A stretch of DNA of 46,982 nt from Lachnoclostridium sp. UBA1308 (GTDB lineage: Bacteria > Bacillota > Clostridia > Lachnospirales > Lachnospiraceae), in contig DBTU01000029.1 of the NCBI GenBank assembly GCA_002307215.1, forward strand, positions 1 through 46,982, given 5' to 3'. Made by a program: the position numbers and the translations under genes. Below the pieces are notes generated by a model that had not been told where the DNA came from, ran no database searches, and saw nothing but the letters and a program-made list of their open reading frames with translations. Below, one piece after another: positions 15,790-22,884 of the stretch; within the stretch, counting starts at the first letter, position 1, and the number at the start of each line of letters is the position of its first letter.

Positions 15790-16146
15790 TTATAAACAGT
15801 CAGCCTCATGAAATGCCTTAAGCATCTTGTGAAACTGTAAGGCTATCCAGTCAACCATTTCTTCGTTTGCGCTCCACGACCCAACCGGTTGGCCTGCGTT
15901 CTCTTTTAAACCGCTTTCAGCTAAAAACGCATGTACAATCTCATGCCTGATTACTTCTTTTTCTGTTAATTTGCAATATCCTTCTGTTTCATCTTCATAT
16001 CCTGGATATGTAGTCATGTCTACATATGCGACTTCTTTTAATACGTTATCGCAATATCCATCAATCCCTCTTTTTTCAAACTCTGGTTTATCAGTGTATT
16101 TATATTTGTTGATGGTGTAGTCGGTTCCCAGTATATTAACTTTCAA
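15790..16146 (-). CDS. Metallopeptidase-like phage protein (HExxH)
   Basis: The start is placed at TTG 16146, six bases after AGGAGG; the ATG at 16170 lies upstream of that site and overlaps a terminator stem, and so is less likely. The product is 118 residues. The motif EVIRHEIVHAFLAESGL (about 68-84) is a zincin HExxH motif with the two His and Glu, and a later Glu in WSANEEMVDWIALQF may be the third zinc ligand. It resembles small phage metallopeptidase-like proteins found by head genes of clostridial prophages. Possible roles are scaffold or capsid processing; the substrate is unknown. Confidence 0.8.
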   Translation of the reverse strand: MKVNILGTDYTINKYKYTDKPEFEKRGIDGYCDNVLKEVAYVDMTTYPGYEDETEGYCKLTEKEVIRHEIVHAFLAESGLKENAGQPVGSWSANEEMVDWIALQFHKMLKAFHEADCL

Positions 16147-16174
16147 TATTTGCCTCCTTATTTCAGACATAATA

Positions 16175-16200
16175 AAAGCACCCACCGAAGCAGATGCTTT
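16175..16200 (-). terminator. Terminator with UUCG loop
   Basis: On the minus strand AAAGCATCTGC-TTCG-GTGGGTGCTTT forms an 11-bp stem (including G-T pairs) capped by a stable UUCG tetraloop and followed by TATTATG. It comes just after the 54-residue gene (stop at 16207). Both T and A runs are present, so it may act in both directions. Confidence 0.6.
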
Positions 16201-16206
16201 ATTGTG

Positions 16207-16371
16207 TTACCACGTATGACGAACTAACTTGTCTATAGTATTGGGATACCCTTTATATTGGCTGTCTCTTATTGATGGCTGTTCGTTATATCTTTTATTG
16301 TAATTCTCAACCTTCTTAAATAGTTCCACATAAAGCCTTTCAATCTCTTTGCTATCTTCTTCTTTTTCCAC
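16207..16371 (-). CDS. Small basic phage protein (54 aa, GTG start)
   Basis: A short frame starting at GTG 16371, preceded by AAGGAGG at 8 bases, and ending TAA 16207. It encodes a helical, charged peptide (MEKEEDSKEIERLYVELFKK, then VENYNKRYNEQPSIRDSQYK and a basic tail ending RHTW). It has its own terminator at the 3' end. Small charged proteins like this are common between minor-head and scaffold genes in Clostridium phages, but the function is unknown. The strong translation start and lack of overlap support it as real. Confidence 0.6.
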   Translation of the reverse strand: MEKEEDSKEIERLYVELFKKVENYNKRYNEQPSIRDSQYKGYPNTIDKLVRHTW

Positions 16372-16463
16372 ATAGACACCCTCCTTAGTATTAACTATTA
16401 TATACTATACATGCTTTTCTTTCCACTCCCTATAAGTGGTTATTGTCTACGAGGTATAAGAAA

Positions 16464-16488
16464 ACCACCTACCGTTATGATAGATGGT
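16464..16488 (-). terminator. Terminator after the 70-residue acidic protein gene
   Basis: Minus-strand hairpin ACCATCTATC / GTAGGTGGT followed by TTTTCTTATACC, 3 bases after the stop at 16491. The 3' part, GGTAGGTGGTTTTCTTATAC, is nearly repeated in the terminator at 21401, suggesting a shared module. Confidence 0.55.
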
Positions 16489-16490
16489 AT

Positions 16491-16703
16491 TTACAAATCG
16501 CTCAATATATCTATTATGCTTTCGCACGCCAACCCGACCTCGTTAACCTCGTCCGTGTCCTTAATACCGTGATAAGCAAAATAATCAGATACTTTTTCAT
16601 CGATTTCAAGTATTTCATCATCTGATAAATCACCAGTAATGTCAAAATCGAATCCGATTTTATTTAATAGATTGATTTGGTCTTCATCAAAATTTAATTT
16701 CAT
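16491..16703 (-). CDS. Small acidic phage protein of unknown function (70 aa)
   Basis: A strongly acidic 70-residue protein (MKLNFDEDQINLLNKIGFDF, then DITGDLSDDEILEIDEKVSD). It is likely all-helical with no membrane segment. Its ribosome binding site is a GGAGC-type sequence before ATG 16703, and its start follows the minor head stop by only 1 base. Its acidic character is compatible with an inhibitor or immunity role toward the nuclease-like extension of the gene just upstream, but the adjacency is the only evidence. No family is recognised. Confidence 0.65.
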   Translation of the reverse strand: MKLNFDEDQINLLNKIGFDFDITGDLSDDEILEIDEKVSDYFAYHGIKDTDEVNEVGLACESIIDILSDL

Positions 16704-16704
16704 G

Positions 16705-18021
16705 TTACTTTGCTCCTTTCAACTTATTTCTGAGTTTTGATTTTGTTTTCCATATAGTAATGATGTTCCCAGTATCAGGATTGATAATTACCCTTGCGTA
16801 TTCTCCTGTATACTCCTGACTGTTTCCGTCTTCGCCTTTCTTTATTTTACCAACTTTTAGTGGATTTAGCAATGCATCTTTTGCATTTTCTGCAGATACT
16901 TTTCTTTCAATTGCTCTGGAAACAAGATGGTCTGATATTCCTGTTACTTTTAAGCCGTTACTTGTTGATAGTCCGATTAAATCACTATATTCTTTTTCGG
17001 TCTCCTTAGTGATGTATTTATCTTTCCACTCAGGATATTTCATGTTTGCCGGAACCTTTTGACTTGCTCCAGACTCGTAATCCCTTGCGACCCTTGTCTC
17101 TGCTGATAAATCCTGATCATCATAATACGGTACCGTTGTGCATCTATCAAAGGAATGAAGTGGAGGCATTGTTATACCAACAACCCCCTTGCCTACATCG
17201 AACGTCATTCCATCCATCGCTTGACAATCCTCACAGGTCTTTGCATCAAGCGTAGCCAACCACTGATACTTTTCTACTCCATCCTCGGCATATGCCGACT
17301 GTGAAGCCTGCTCCATGATGAAGGACCCTTCTGTATGTAGCAGCCGATAAGCTTCATATTCCCTGGTACCGAATTTCTTTGAAAAGTCAGAGGTCAACGT
17401 CTGTGGGTTTCTGCCCTGCACCAACATTGTAGTGATTGACTCGCCCAATTGTTGCATCAGGTAATCTTTCTGCTTCCAGAGCCTTGTGGAGAAGTCCGCA
17501 CCGTTAAACGGATATGTAATCAGCTCATTGACGGCCTGTGCGCTTATCTGAGCGAATTCTGAATGAAAGCCATGATACTGGTCAATATTAAACCACGTCT
17601 GGTAATAGCTGTCGGAATATACTTCCTTCAGGAGCTCTTCGCCTTTATGCTGATACTCAATTGCATACAACTGTTGGAGCTGTGCATCAATCTGTTTTTC
17701 CAAGGCCTCATATCTGGTTATCCTTGCCCGAATACTCATGTTATTGAGCTCCAGATTGTATTTACCCGTATTCTCGTTAACCTTATTGATGAAAGCTCTT
17801 AGGCCTCCAATCTCGGCTTGCGATAACTTTAACTGTGCACTTGCAAAGGTTAGTCCATTTTCCTCGGCGTATCTCCAATAGAAATCATTGATTACTGACT
17901 GTATTTCTGTCTTTGCTTGCTCGAATGACTTCTTTAGACCGGTGTAGTAATCATTAACCTTTTTCTCGCCGGCTAGATACTTTTGTTCCTGCCGGTCTTG
18001 CCAGTAATTCTTACCTGTCAT
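16705..18021 (-). CDS. Minor head protein (Mu F/SPP1 gp7-like) with C-terminal nuclease-like domain
   Basis: A 438-residue protein. Residues about 1-200 are helical (MTGKNYWQDRQEQKYLAGEK). Residues about 215-320 form the Mu-F-like head morphogenesis domain, with EAYRLLHTEGSFIMEQASQS, then TLDAKTCEDCQAMDGMTFDV and a metal-binding CxxC-H-C set ending LHSFDRCTTVPYYD. After a linker, residues about 350-438 (SDHLVSRAIERKVSAENAKD, then YARVIINPDTGNIITIWKTK) resemble a BECR/RelE-type RNase fold of the PBECR kind that phages append to head proteins. Such a domain could travel inside the capsid and enter the cell with DNA. Head role is firm; nuclease role is inferred. Confidence 0.85.
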   Translation of the reverse strand: MTGKNYWQDRQEQKYLAGEKKVNDYYTGLKKSFEQAKTEIQSVINDFYWRYAEENGLTFASAQLKLSQAEIGGLRAFINKVNENTGKYNLELNNMSIRARITRYEALEKQIDAQLQQLYAIEYQHKGEELLKEVYSDSYYQTWFNIDQYHGFHSEFAQISAQAVNELITYPFNGADFSTRLWKQKDYLMQQLGESITTMLVQGRNPQTLTSDFSKKFGTREYEAYRLLHTEGSFIMEQASQSAYAEDGVEKYQWLATLDAKTCEDCQAMDGMTFDVGKGVVGITMPPLHSFDRCTTVPYYDDQDLSAETRVARDYESGASQKVPANMKYPEWKDKYITKETEKEYSDLIGLSTSNGLKVTGISDHLVSRAIERKVSAENAKDALLNPLKVGKIKKGEDGNSQEYTGEYARVIINPDTGNIITIWKTKSKLRNKLKGAK

Positions 18022-18023
18022 GA

Positions 18024-19448
18024 TTACACCTGCTTCTTGGATAAGTCATCTTTGTTCTGGTTGATTAGGTCGTCCTCGGTGGACTTTCCTTCTTCATCAA
18101 GCTTCTTCTTTTCGTCCTCGTATGATTTAGTCCATGGATGATTCTCAATGATTGTCTGTTGGCTGATAATCCCCATGCTATTCATGCAGTCCGTAATGGC
18201 TGCACTTTCGTTAATGGCAATGTCTCGGTTAAATACTATGCCTATTTCTTTATCTGATACTTTTTGCTTGGTTATCTCGAGATACTTGTTTACGAAATAC
18301 ATCAGTTGCTCAAAGGACCATTTAAAATTATCTTCCAGAGCATTATCCTTGAGATCCAATCCGGAATATAAGAACTTTAATGCAATACCTGAAGGACTGT
18401 TGCCAAGGCTGTCTTGCCCTTTGTCAACCGCTTGCCCGAATCTGTGTATATCCTTAAGCAGCTGTTCAAAATGTTTTACTGCTGCATCTATGTTGATTGT
18501 AGGATTAAGCGTATTTACATCCCCATCTTCATCAACCTTTATCCCGTGGTAATATGCCAGGTCTCTCATAAACTGACTTAAGTCCTCACCGCCATATCCC
18601 TTGAGTACATATATAAGGGTGCGAAGATCCGCGAGCAAATTAGACACATCCGACCGGGTGAGGTCGTAATCATCTATCAGTGTTTTTACGAACTGCAGAT
18701 CTGGAAGCTCAAAGTCATTATTCTTCCACGGTACAAAAGGAACGCGTTCCCATGTACCAGGCACTTTGTTAATCTCAAAGTGAGGAAGCAGTATATCGTC
18801 ACCTTTAGCATTGAGGTACATTTCTGCATCCAGGATGACGGTTCCATTGCCGTCCTTCATGTAATACTCCACGCCATCGGGGGTATGATATTCAATCTTA
18901 GTGATATATTTCTTTTCCTTGCCTTCATATACTTCAATTTGATAATATCTGATCATTGCCTGCAGCTCTTCATGATCATTATCGATCCATAAAGGGATAC
19001 ACTGCTCCGACGGAGTCTTCATGGTCTTAAATTTTCCCTGAGAATCTATGTATTCATAGCTCCATGCCGTCCCCTTGTTACTGCAATCGGTGCCGAGCTG
19101 TACCAGCTTATGTTGAAAGCGCTTGCCAAGAGTGTCCTGTGCCAACTTAAGATATGCCTCGTCCTTGCATTCCATTGTGTAAGGCTTTGACAGCAGATAA
19201 TTCACCTTATCCTCGACAAACTCGTGCATGAAGCCATGAGCAAGCTTGTGATTGGTCTTGGTCTCGTCCGGTACCGGCAATTCATTCTCGTAACGGATCA
19301 TCTGACGATTAAGAATATCATTCTCTACCCGGTAATAACTATCGCCTTTGATCATGAGCTTGCGTTCTTTGGATGCCTCGAATTCATCAATATAAATCTG
19401 AATTATTTCCTCTGTAGTCAGTTCATTGATATTGTTTATAAAATCCAT
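18024..19448 (-). CDS. Portal protein (SPP1 gp6-like)
   Basis: The start is set at ATG 19448 (MDFINNINELTTEEIIQIYI), with GAGAGG 7 bases upstream; the upstream in-frame ATG 19535 has no ribosome binding site. The product is 474 residues. NDILNRQMIRYENEL-type entry, AHGFMHEFVEDKVNYLLSKP, the TDCSNKGTAWSYEYIDSQGK strand and the DYDLTRSDVSNLLADLRTLI helix are those of the SPP1 gp6-type portal family. The dodecameric portal is the DNA entry and exit gate and binds the terminase. The acidic C-terminus is typical. Confidence 0.94.
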   Translation of the reverse strand: MDFINNINELTTEEIIQIYIDEFEASKERKLMIKGDSYYRVENDILNRQMIRYENELPVPDETKTNHKLAHGFMHEFVEDKVNYLLSKPYTMECKDEAYLKLAQDTLGKRFQHKLVQLGTDCSNKGTAWSYEYIDSQGKFKTMKTPSEQCIPLWIDNDHEELQAMIRYYQIEVYEGKEKKYITKIEYHTPDGVEYYMKDGNGTVILDAEMYLNAKGDDILLPHFEINKVPGTWERVPFVPWKNNDFELPDLQFVKTLIDDYDLTRSDVSNLLADLRTLIYVLKGYGGEDLSQFMRDLAYYHGIKVDEDGDVNTLNPTINIDAAVKHFEQLLKDIHRFGQAVDKGQDSLGNSPSGIALKFLYSGLDLKDNALEDNFKWSFEQLMYFVNKYLEITKQKVSDKEIGIVFNRDIAINESAAITDCMNSMGIISQQTIIENHPWTKSYEDEKKKLDEEGKSTEDDLINQNKDDLSKKQV

Positions 19449-19577
19449 CTGATTACCTCTCTTTTTGATTAAGTATTCGCAAAACATTTGTTTCGTGCTA
19501 TAGTTGAACGTCTGCAACCCTTGAAAATAGGGCATTGTTGATTTAACGCTCTGGAATAGTTTAGTATTACTGTCATT

Positions 19578-20819
19578 TTACTTGAATATTTTAACACTTG
19601 CTTGCTTCATATCGTCCTCTAGTGAGTACCTCAAACCATCTAATAAATGGTTGTCTTTATCGACCGGAACAGGAAGAACTTTGCCGTTTTTGTCCTCTTT
19701 GTATTTGTATTTATTAATCTCGGCCTTGAAGCATTTACACCTTGGATGGACAATAATTTCTAATCCCTGCAAGAACTTAATACCATATTCAACACTGCCT
19801 TGACCCTTTTTAGCACCCTTGGCATTGATGCCTAGTGTCTTATACTCTGCGACCGACTTAGGCTCTGCACAATCACAAGTGACTCTTTCATGACCGGCTC
19901 GCTCTTTAACCATTGGAGCAGATTGACTGTTGAGTAAATCAACCGCTTCGACCTCGTCACAGATATACAGCCTTTTCCGCATCCTGTCGTAATGAGATTT
20001 AATATAAGCAAATGGATCTTCTGCAAAGCCCCAGTCAACACCGTGCCTGTAGCTGTCGAAACTCTTCTCAATATCAGAGAAATCTTCCACTCTCCAATTC
20101 TTAAAGATGACCGCTCCGAGTGTTCCCCAGTTACCCAGGGTGTAAACCTCGTAGTAATATTTATCTGTTTCATTCTCGAGTGCTGCTATATCATCCGCGG
20201 TAAGAAAGCGGTTGTCTTTGTAGGTAGTCTTAAGGATTGATGCATTATCCTTCTCGATGTATTGCTTATCATCTTCCCATATGCCGAAATACTCCTCAAA
20301 TATCCAGTGATCCTTAAGTATAGGATTAAAGCTTAATGTGAGCCTCTTAATGACCTTTGATAGACCTCTGAGGCGCTTGTCCAGCTGTTTGATATCCTTC
20401 TTGTCGCACTCAGTAGCTTCTTCCACCCAGATATCGGTGATAACTCCCTTTTTCGGAGTGATAGATTTTACCTTTTCAACATCGTCCAGACCACAGAATA
20501 ATATCTGCATGTCATTAAGGTTACAAGTGATAATCATATCGGTTTTATTGACATCGAAATATTGAGTCAGTTTGAAACCACTTATTGCTTTAGTAATTTC
20601 ATTGAGGCAGGACCTCTTTATGGTTGATTGCACATTTCTCACAACCAAGTAGTTACGCTTACCTCCGATTATGTCAAGTACGGCCCTTTGGGCTAAAGAA
20701 ACAGACTTACCCGAAGATGATCCTCCAAAGTAAATCTGATAGCGGTTGTTATTATTAAATTGATATTTTAAATAAATCGAATTGAATACATCCGGATCTA
20801 TATCGAGGTTAATCGCCAT
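19578..20819 (-). CDS. xtmB: Terminase large subunit (PBSX/Terminase_3 family)
   Basis: The start is placed at ATG 20819, within the end of the small-subunit gene, with a GGTGAGG site upstream. The product is 413 residues. It has an ATPase domain with Walker A GGSSSGKS at 32-39, Walker B ITDIWVEEAT at 127-136, coupling motif TLSFNP at about 161, and a C-terminal RNase H-fold nuclease domain with GVDWGFAEDP (Asp 262), CDCAEPKS (Asp 316) and the third acidic residue in HLLDGLRYSLED. It cuts concatemeric DNA and pumps it into the head. The 129-base gap to the portal carries no gene. Confidence 0.96.
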   Translation of the reverse strand: MAINLDIDPDVFNSIYLKYQFNNNNRYQIYFGGSSSGKSVSLAQRAVLDIIGGKRNYLVVRNVQSTIKRSCLNEITKAISGFKLTQYFDVNKTDMIITCNLNDMQILFCGLDDVEKVKSITPKKGVITDIWVEEATECDKKDIKQLDKRLRGLSKVIKRLTLSFNPILKDHWIFEEYFGIWEDDKQYIEKDNASILKTTYKDNRFLTADDIAALENETDKYYYEVYTLGNWGTLGAVIFKNWRVEDFSDIEKSFDSYRHGVDWGFAEDPFAYIKSHYDRMRKRLYICDEVEAVDLLNSQSAPMVKERAGHERVTCDCAEPKSVAEYKTLGINAKGAKKGQGSVEYGIKFLQGLEIIVHPRCKCFKAEINKYKYKEDKNGKVLPVPVDKDNHLLDGLRYSLEDDMKQASVKIFK

Positions 20820-21360
20820 AGTCCTCACCACCAATTTTTATTGTGATCTCGGTATTCGCATCACCCTTGAGTTTTAACGTATCTGAAAACATGCCAAGGT
20901 GCTTACCAATCAGCTCCAAAGCCTTTTGCTTATCATATAGTTTAAACTTAAAAGTACCATCTTTACCAATCGATACCTCCTGTATAACACTCGTATCAAC
21001 ATCTTTGCTGTCCAATACATCAATAATCTGCTGGTAATCAATGATCGGCTCTCCGGTCTCTTCATCATGGTCAACGACAGTTTTAGCGGTTTTATATTCG
21101 AGATAGTCTTTAAGATTAGCAAATCCTATCTTAGCTAGCTCCTTGAGTACTTTATCCTGAGTGATCTCGGTACGCTTCTCTCGGTCTTTCATTCGTTCCT
21201 CGATATAAGTCGATAGGTTAACATTGGTTAACAATCTGCTTGCTGCTGCTTTAGCAGCTTCATCGCTTTTGCAGTTCTTGTAGACAGCCTTATATGCTCT
21301 GGTGGCATTAAGGTCTATTAGGTATTCATCTGCAAATAGCTTTTGTTTTTCAGTTAACAT
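20809..21360 (-). CDS. xtmA: Terminase small subunit (Terminase_2/XtmA-like)
   Basis: 183 residues. Residues 1-60 (MLTEKQKLFADEYLIDLNAT, then RAYKAVYKNCKSDEAAKAAA) are the classic N-terminal helix-turn-helix of the Terminase_2 family, used to recognise the packaging site. A long central helix containing TQDKVLKELAKIGFANLKDY and the C-terminal KQKALELIGKHLGMFSDTLK mark the oligomerisation region. It forms a ring that hands DNA to the large subunit. The packaging site is generally near this gene. Confidence 0.95.
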   Translation of the reverse strand: MLTEKQKLFADEYLIDLNATRAYKAVYKNCKSDEAAKAAASRLLTNVNLSTYIEERMKDREKRTEITQDKVLKELAKIGFANLKDYLEYKTAKTVVDHDEETGEPIIDYQQIIDVLDSKDVDTSVIQEVSIGKDGTFKFKLYDKQKALELIGKHLGMFSDTLKLKGDANTEITIKIGGEDYGD

Positions 21361-21400
21361 TAATGCTCACCTCAATTCGGTTGTTCTGGGTATAAGAAAA

Positions 21401-21422
21401 AGCACCTACCGGGGTAAGTGCT
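21401..21422 (-). terminator. Terminator upstream of terminase genes
   Basis: Minus-strand hairpin AGCACTTACC-CC-GGTAGGTGCT followed by TTTTTCTTATACCC, 16 bases past the stop at 21438. The 3' arm and tail repeat the terminator at 16464-16488 (GGTAGGTG then TTTTCTTATACC). It isolates the coiled-coil gene from the terminase operon. Confidence 0.65.
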
Positions 21423-21437
21423 ATATATTTGTGCTGT

Positions 21438-21839
21438 TTAATAATTAGAAAACATATCATTTAAAGCAATTAATATTCGTTTCATATTTTCATTTAATTC
21501 TACTGTGTCGATTTTTTTATCGCATATAAATTCTCCGTTTTCGAGGTATACTTCATATTCTATTAATTCATTGTCGCTGATATAAATTATTACATTTTTG
21601 TTGCATCGATCTATTTTGAATCCATCAAATTTAAAATTCTGATAGCTTTCAACATTGCATTGAATATTGTATATGTGATCTTCCATGTCTGCAATTATGC
21701 TTTCGTTAAACTTTGCAACTTGATCCATCATCAGTCTTTCTAGGTACGCTATCGAATCCTCGTACTGTTTTTTGGATTTATCAAATTGACTTTGTTTTGT
21801 TTTGATATTTTCTTTGTAATTTTTTATTTCCTGCAACAT
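21438..21839 (-). CDS. Coiled-coil phage protein of unknown function (133 aa)
   Basis: The start is set at ATG 21839 (MLQEIKNYKENIKTKQSQFD), preceded by AAAGGAGG at 8 bases; the longer frame (from 21890) has no site. Residues 1-50 form a charged coiled coil. The remainder is beta-rich (FDGFKIDRCNKNVIIYISDN, then YEVYLENGEFICDKKI). Lying between the ArpU activator and the terminase and bounded by its own terminator, it is a likely moron-type unit. No domain is recognised. Confidence 0.65.
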   Translation of the reverse strand: MLQEIKNYKENIKTKQSQFDKSKKQYEDSIAYLERLMMDQVAKFNESIIADMEDHIYNIQCNVESYQNFKFDGFKIDRCNKNVIIYISDNELIEYEVYLENGEFICDKKIDTVELNENMKRILIALNDMFSNY

Positions 21840-21910
21840 GTTAAATTCCTCCTTTTCCAAAATACTACCACTATTTACCATAACATTCAATAGTCTTGTA
21901 GTAATTTGTC

Positions 21911-21959
21911 AAAAAGAGCACCCCTCAATAGACAAGTGCTCTGCCTACGCTCTCGTAGG
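21911..21959 (-). terminator. Double hairpin terminator
   Basis: On the minus strand a first hairpin CCTACG-AGAG-CGTAGG (21944-21959) is followed immediately by AGAGCAC...GTGCTCT (21915-21942) and a run of five T. It is a strong intrinsic terminator that would end any transcript crossing 21960-22198. Confidence 0.7.
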
Positions 21960-22198
21960 TCTTTAATTATCTTATGGCTATCTGCCTGATATTCGTGTGT
22001 GCCATGTTTAGTAAGGTAGGTACATGGCGAAACCTCCGCTTTGGTTTGTTTTTGGGGACTATTCAAAGTGGTAAACGTTTTAGTCTCAGTCGGCTACCGG
22101 TTCTATTCGTTCCGACAGCCGAAGGAGGAGGTTTGTCTATAGACAACTTCCATGATGATACTATAACACACACTATACCGAACAAAACGAACAGACTT
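21960..22198 (-). other. Gene-poor 240-bp region between ArpU and the terminase block
   Basis: No minus-strand frame of credible length exists here; the only open plus-strand frame has no ribosome binding site. It contains a perfect 14-bp palindrome (22133-22146), a hairpin-forming CGGCT/AGCCG pair around 22090-22122, a short GGAGG-preceded ATG with five codons (near 22022), and the double terminator at the distal end. It probably holds the late promoter and its binding sites or a small untranslated RNA. Confidence 0.4.
22133..22146. promoter_or_regulatory. Perfect palindrome TTGTCTATAGACAA, candidate late-operator site
   Basis: The 14-bp sequence TTGTCTATAGACAA is a perfect dyad placed 53 bases downstream of the arpU-type gene, in the only noncoding gap before the late operon. 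This is where a RinA/ArpU-type activator or a late repressor would be expected to bind. I see no second copy in the window. Confidence 0.35.
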
Positions 22199-22639
22199 TT
22201 AAGTCTCAAAAAATCTATCGTGTTCCATTCTTACGCTGTCAGCGGTAGTAATTCCACCTATACTGTTAGCCACTTGTAGCCATGTCATATCATCCAGATA
22301 GCGAAACCTTAATATTCTACGCATTCTACTATCGCCAAGGTTATTTATGTAATCATCTACGTCATTGGTTAATTCAAGATAGCGAGACACTAATCCACTG
22401 TACTTTAATTGTTTTACTTGTAGCGAGGTTTTAACTTTTCTTCGTTCGATGAAAGGAAATCCAGAAATTTTTATCGTACCAAGAGGCTTCTTACCTTTTC
22501 TTCCACAGGTAACAGAATCAGTGACCGCTCCGTCCTCTTCGATCCGAACTAGCCTATCCTCTATATCTTGTATACGTTTTTCTAGATCTCTGATTTCTTC
22601 TTTCAAATCACAATACTGTATAAGTATTTCTTTAGTCAA
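22199..22639 (-). CDS. ArpU/RinA-type late transcription activator (DUF1492, sigma-like)
   Basis: 146 residues. An N-terminal coiled coil (ILIQYCDLKEEIRDLEKRIQ and DIEDRLVRIEED) is followed by a cluster of basic residues. The C-terminal RRILRFRYLDDMTWLQVANS (about 108-127) has the helix-turn-helix pattern of sigma-70 region 4, as in DUF1492 and ArpU/RinA proteins. These switch on the packaging, head, tail and lysis operon. Its position as the last early gene, just before the terminase block, is the canonical place. Start at 22639 is 4 bases from the previous stop. Confidence 0.88.
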   Translation of the reverse strand: MTKEILIQYCDLKEEIRDLEKRIQDIEDRLVRIEEDGAVTDSVTCGRKGKKPLGTIKISGFPFIERRKVKTSLQVKQLKYSGLVSRYLELTNDVDDYINNLGDSRMRRILRFRYLDDMTWLQVANSIGGITTADSVRMEHDRFFET

Positions 22640-22643
22640 ATAA

Positions 22644-22841
22644 TCACTTCCCTCCTCTATACCTTTGCAGACAGCTCCAGTAATAAAAGTATTTCTTTAC
22701 GCCCTTATCCATCAAGAAGTAAGCCCAATTTGCTTTTGTCGTATGCATTGTAAAATTTATTACCCTCCCACATCCACAAGCACATACTTCACTGTCGGAC
22801 CGGTTATGCATGTCCTGCTCACACTTATTCAGTTTAGTCAC
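22644..22841 (-). CDS. Small zinc-finger-like phage protein
   Basis: The likely product is up to 65 residues with a Cys-rich core (SEVCACGCGRVINFTMHTTK) and a conserved-looking end, KGVKKYFYYWSCLQRYRGGK. Cys spacing C-x-C-x-C plus a distal W-x-C suggests a single zinc site. The assigned start is GTG 22841, whose GTGA overlaps a 10-codon upstream frame beginning at a GAGGGAAG-preceded ATG, so translation may be coupled. The same frame stays open about 16 codons further upstream, reading KARGKNGCNNAFAG with another Cys but no standard start codon. Function unknown. Confidence 0.55.
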   Translation of the reverse strand: MTKLNKCEQDMHNRSDSEVCACGCGRVINFTMHTTKANWAYFLMDKGVKKYFYYWSCLQRYRGGK

Positions 22842-22884
22842 GCTACCGGCAAAGGCATTATTGCACCCATTCTTCCCTCTTGCC

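Noticed and set aside
15790..16146. HExxH protein as an ImmA-type antirepressor peptidase
   Set aside because: It is in the late head operon, 22 kb from the repressor, and shares only the HExxH motif, so a head or late function is more likely.
19449..19535. N-terminal extension of the portal protein
   Set aside because: The upstream ATG lacks a ribosome binding site, whereas ATG 19448 has GAGAGG at good distance.
21974..22279. Plus-strand 101-codon frame between ArpU and terminase
   Set aside because: It has no ribosome binding site, overlaps the ArpU-like gene end on the other strand and has a composition typical of antisense frames.
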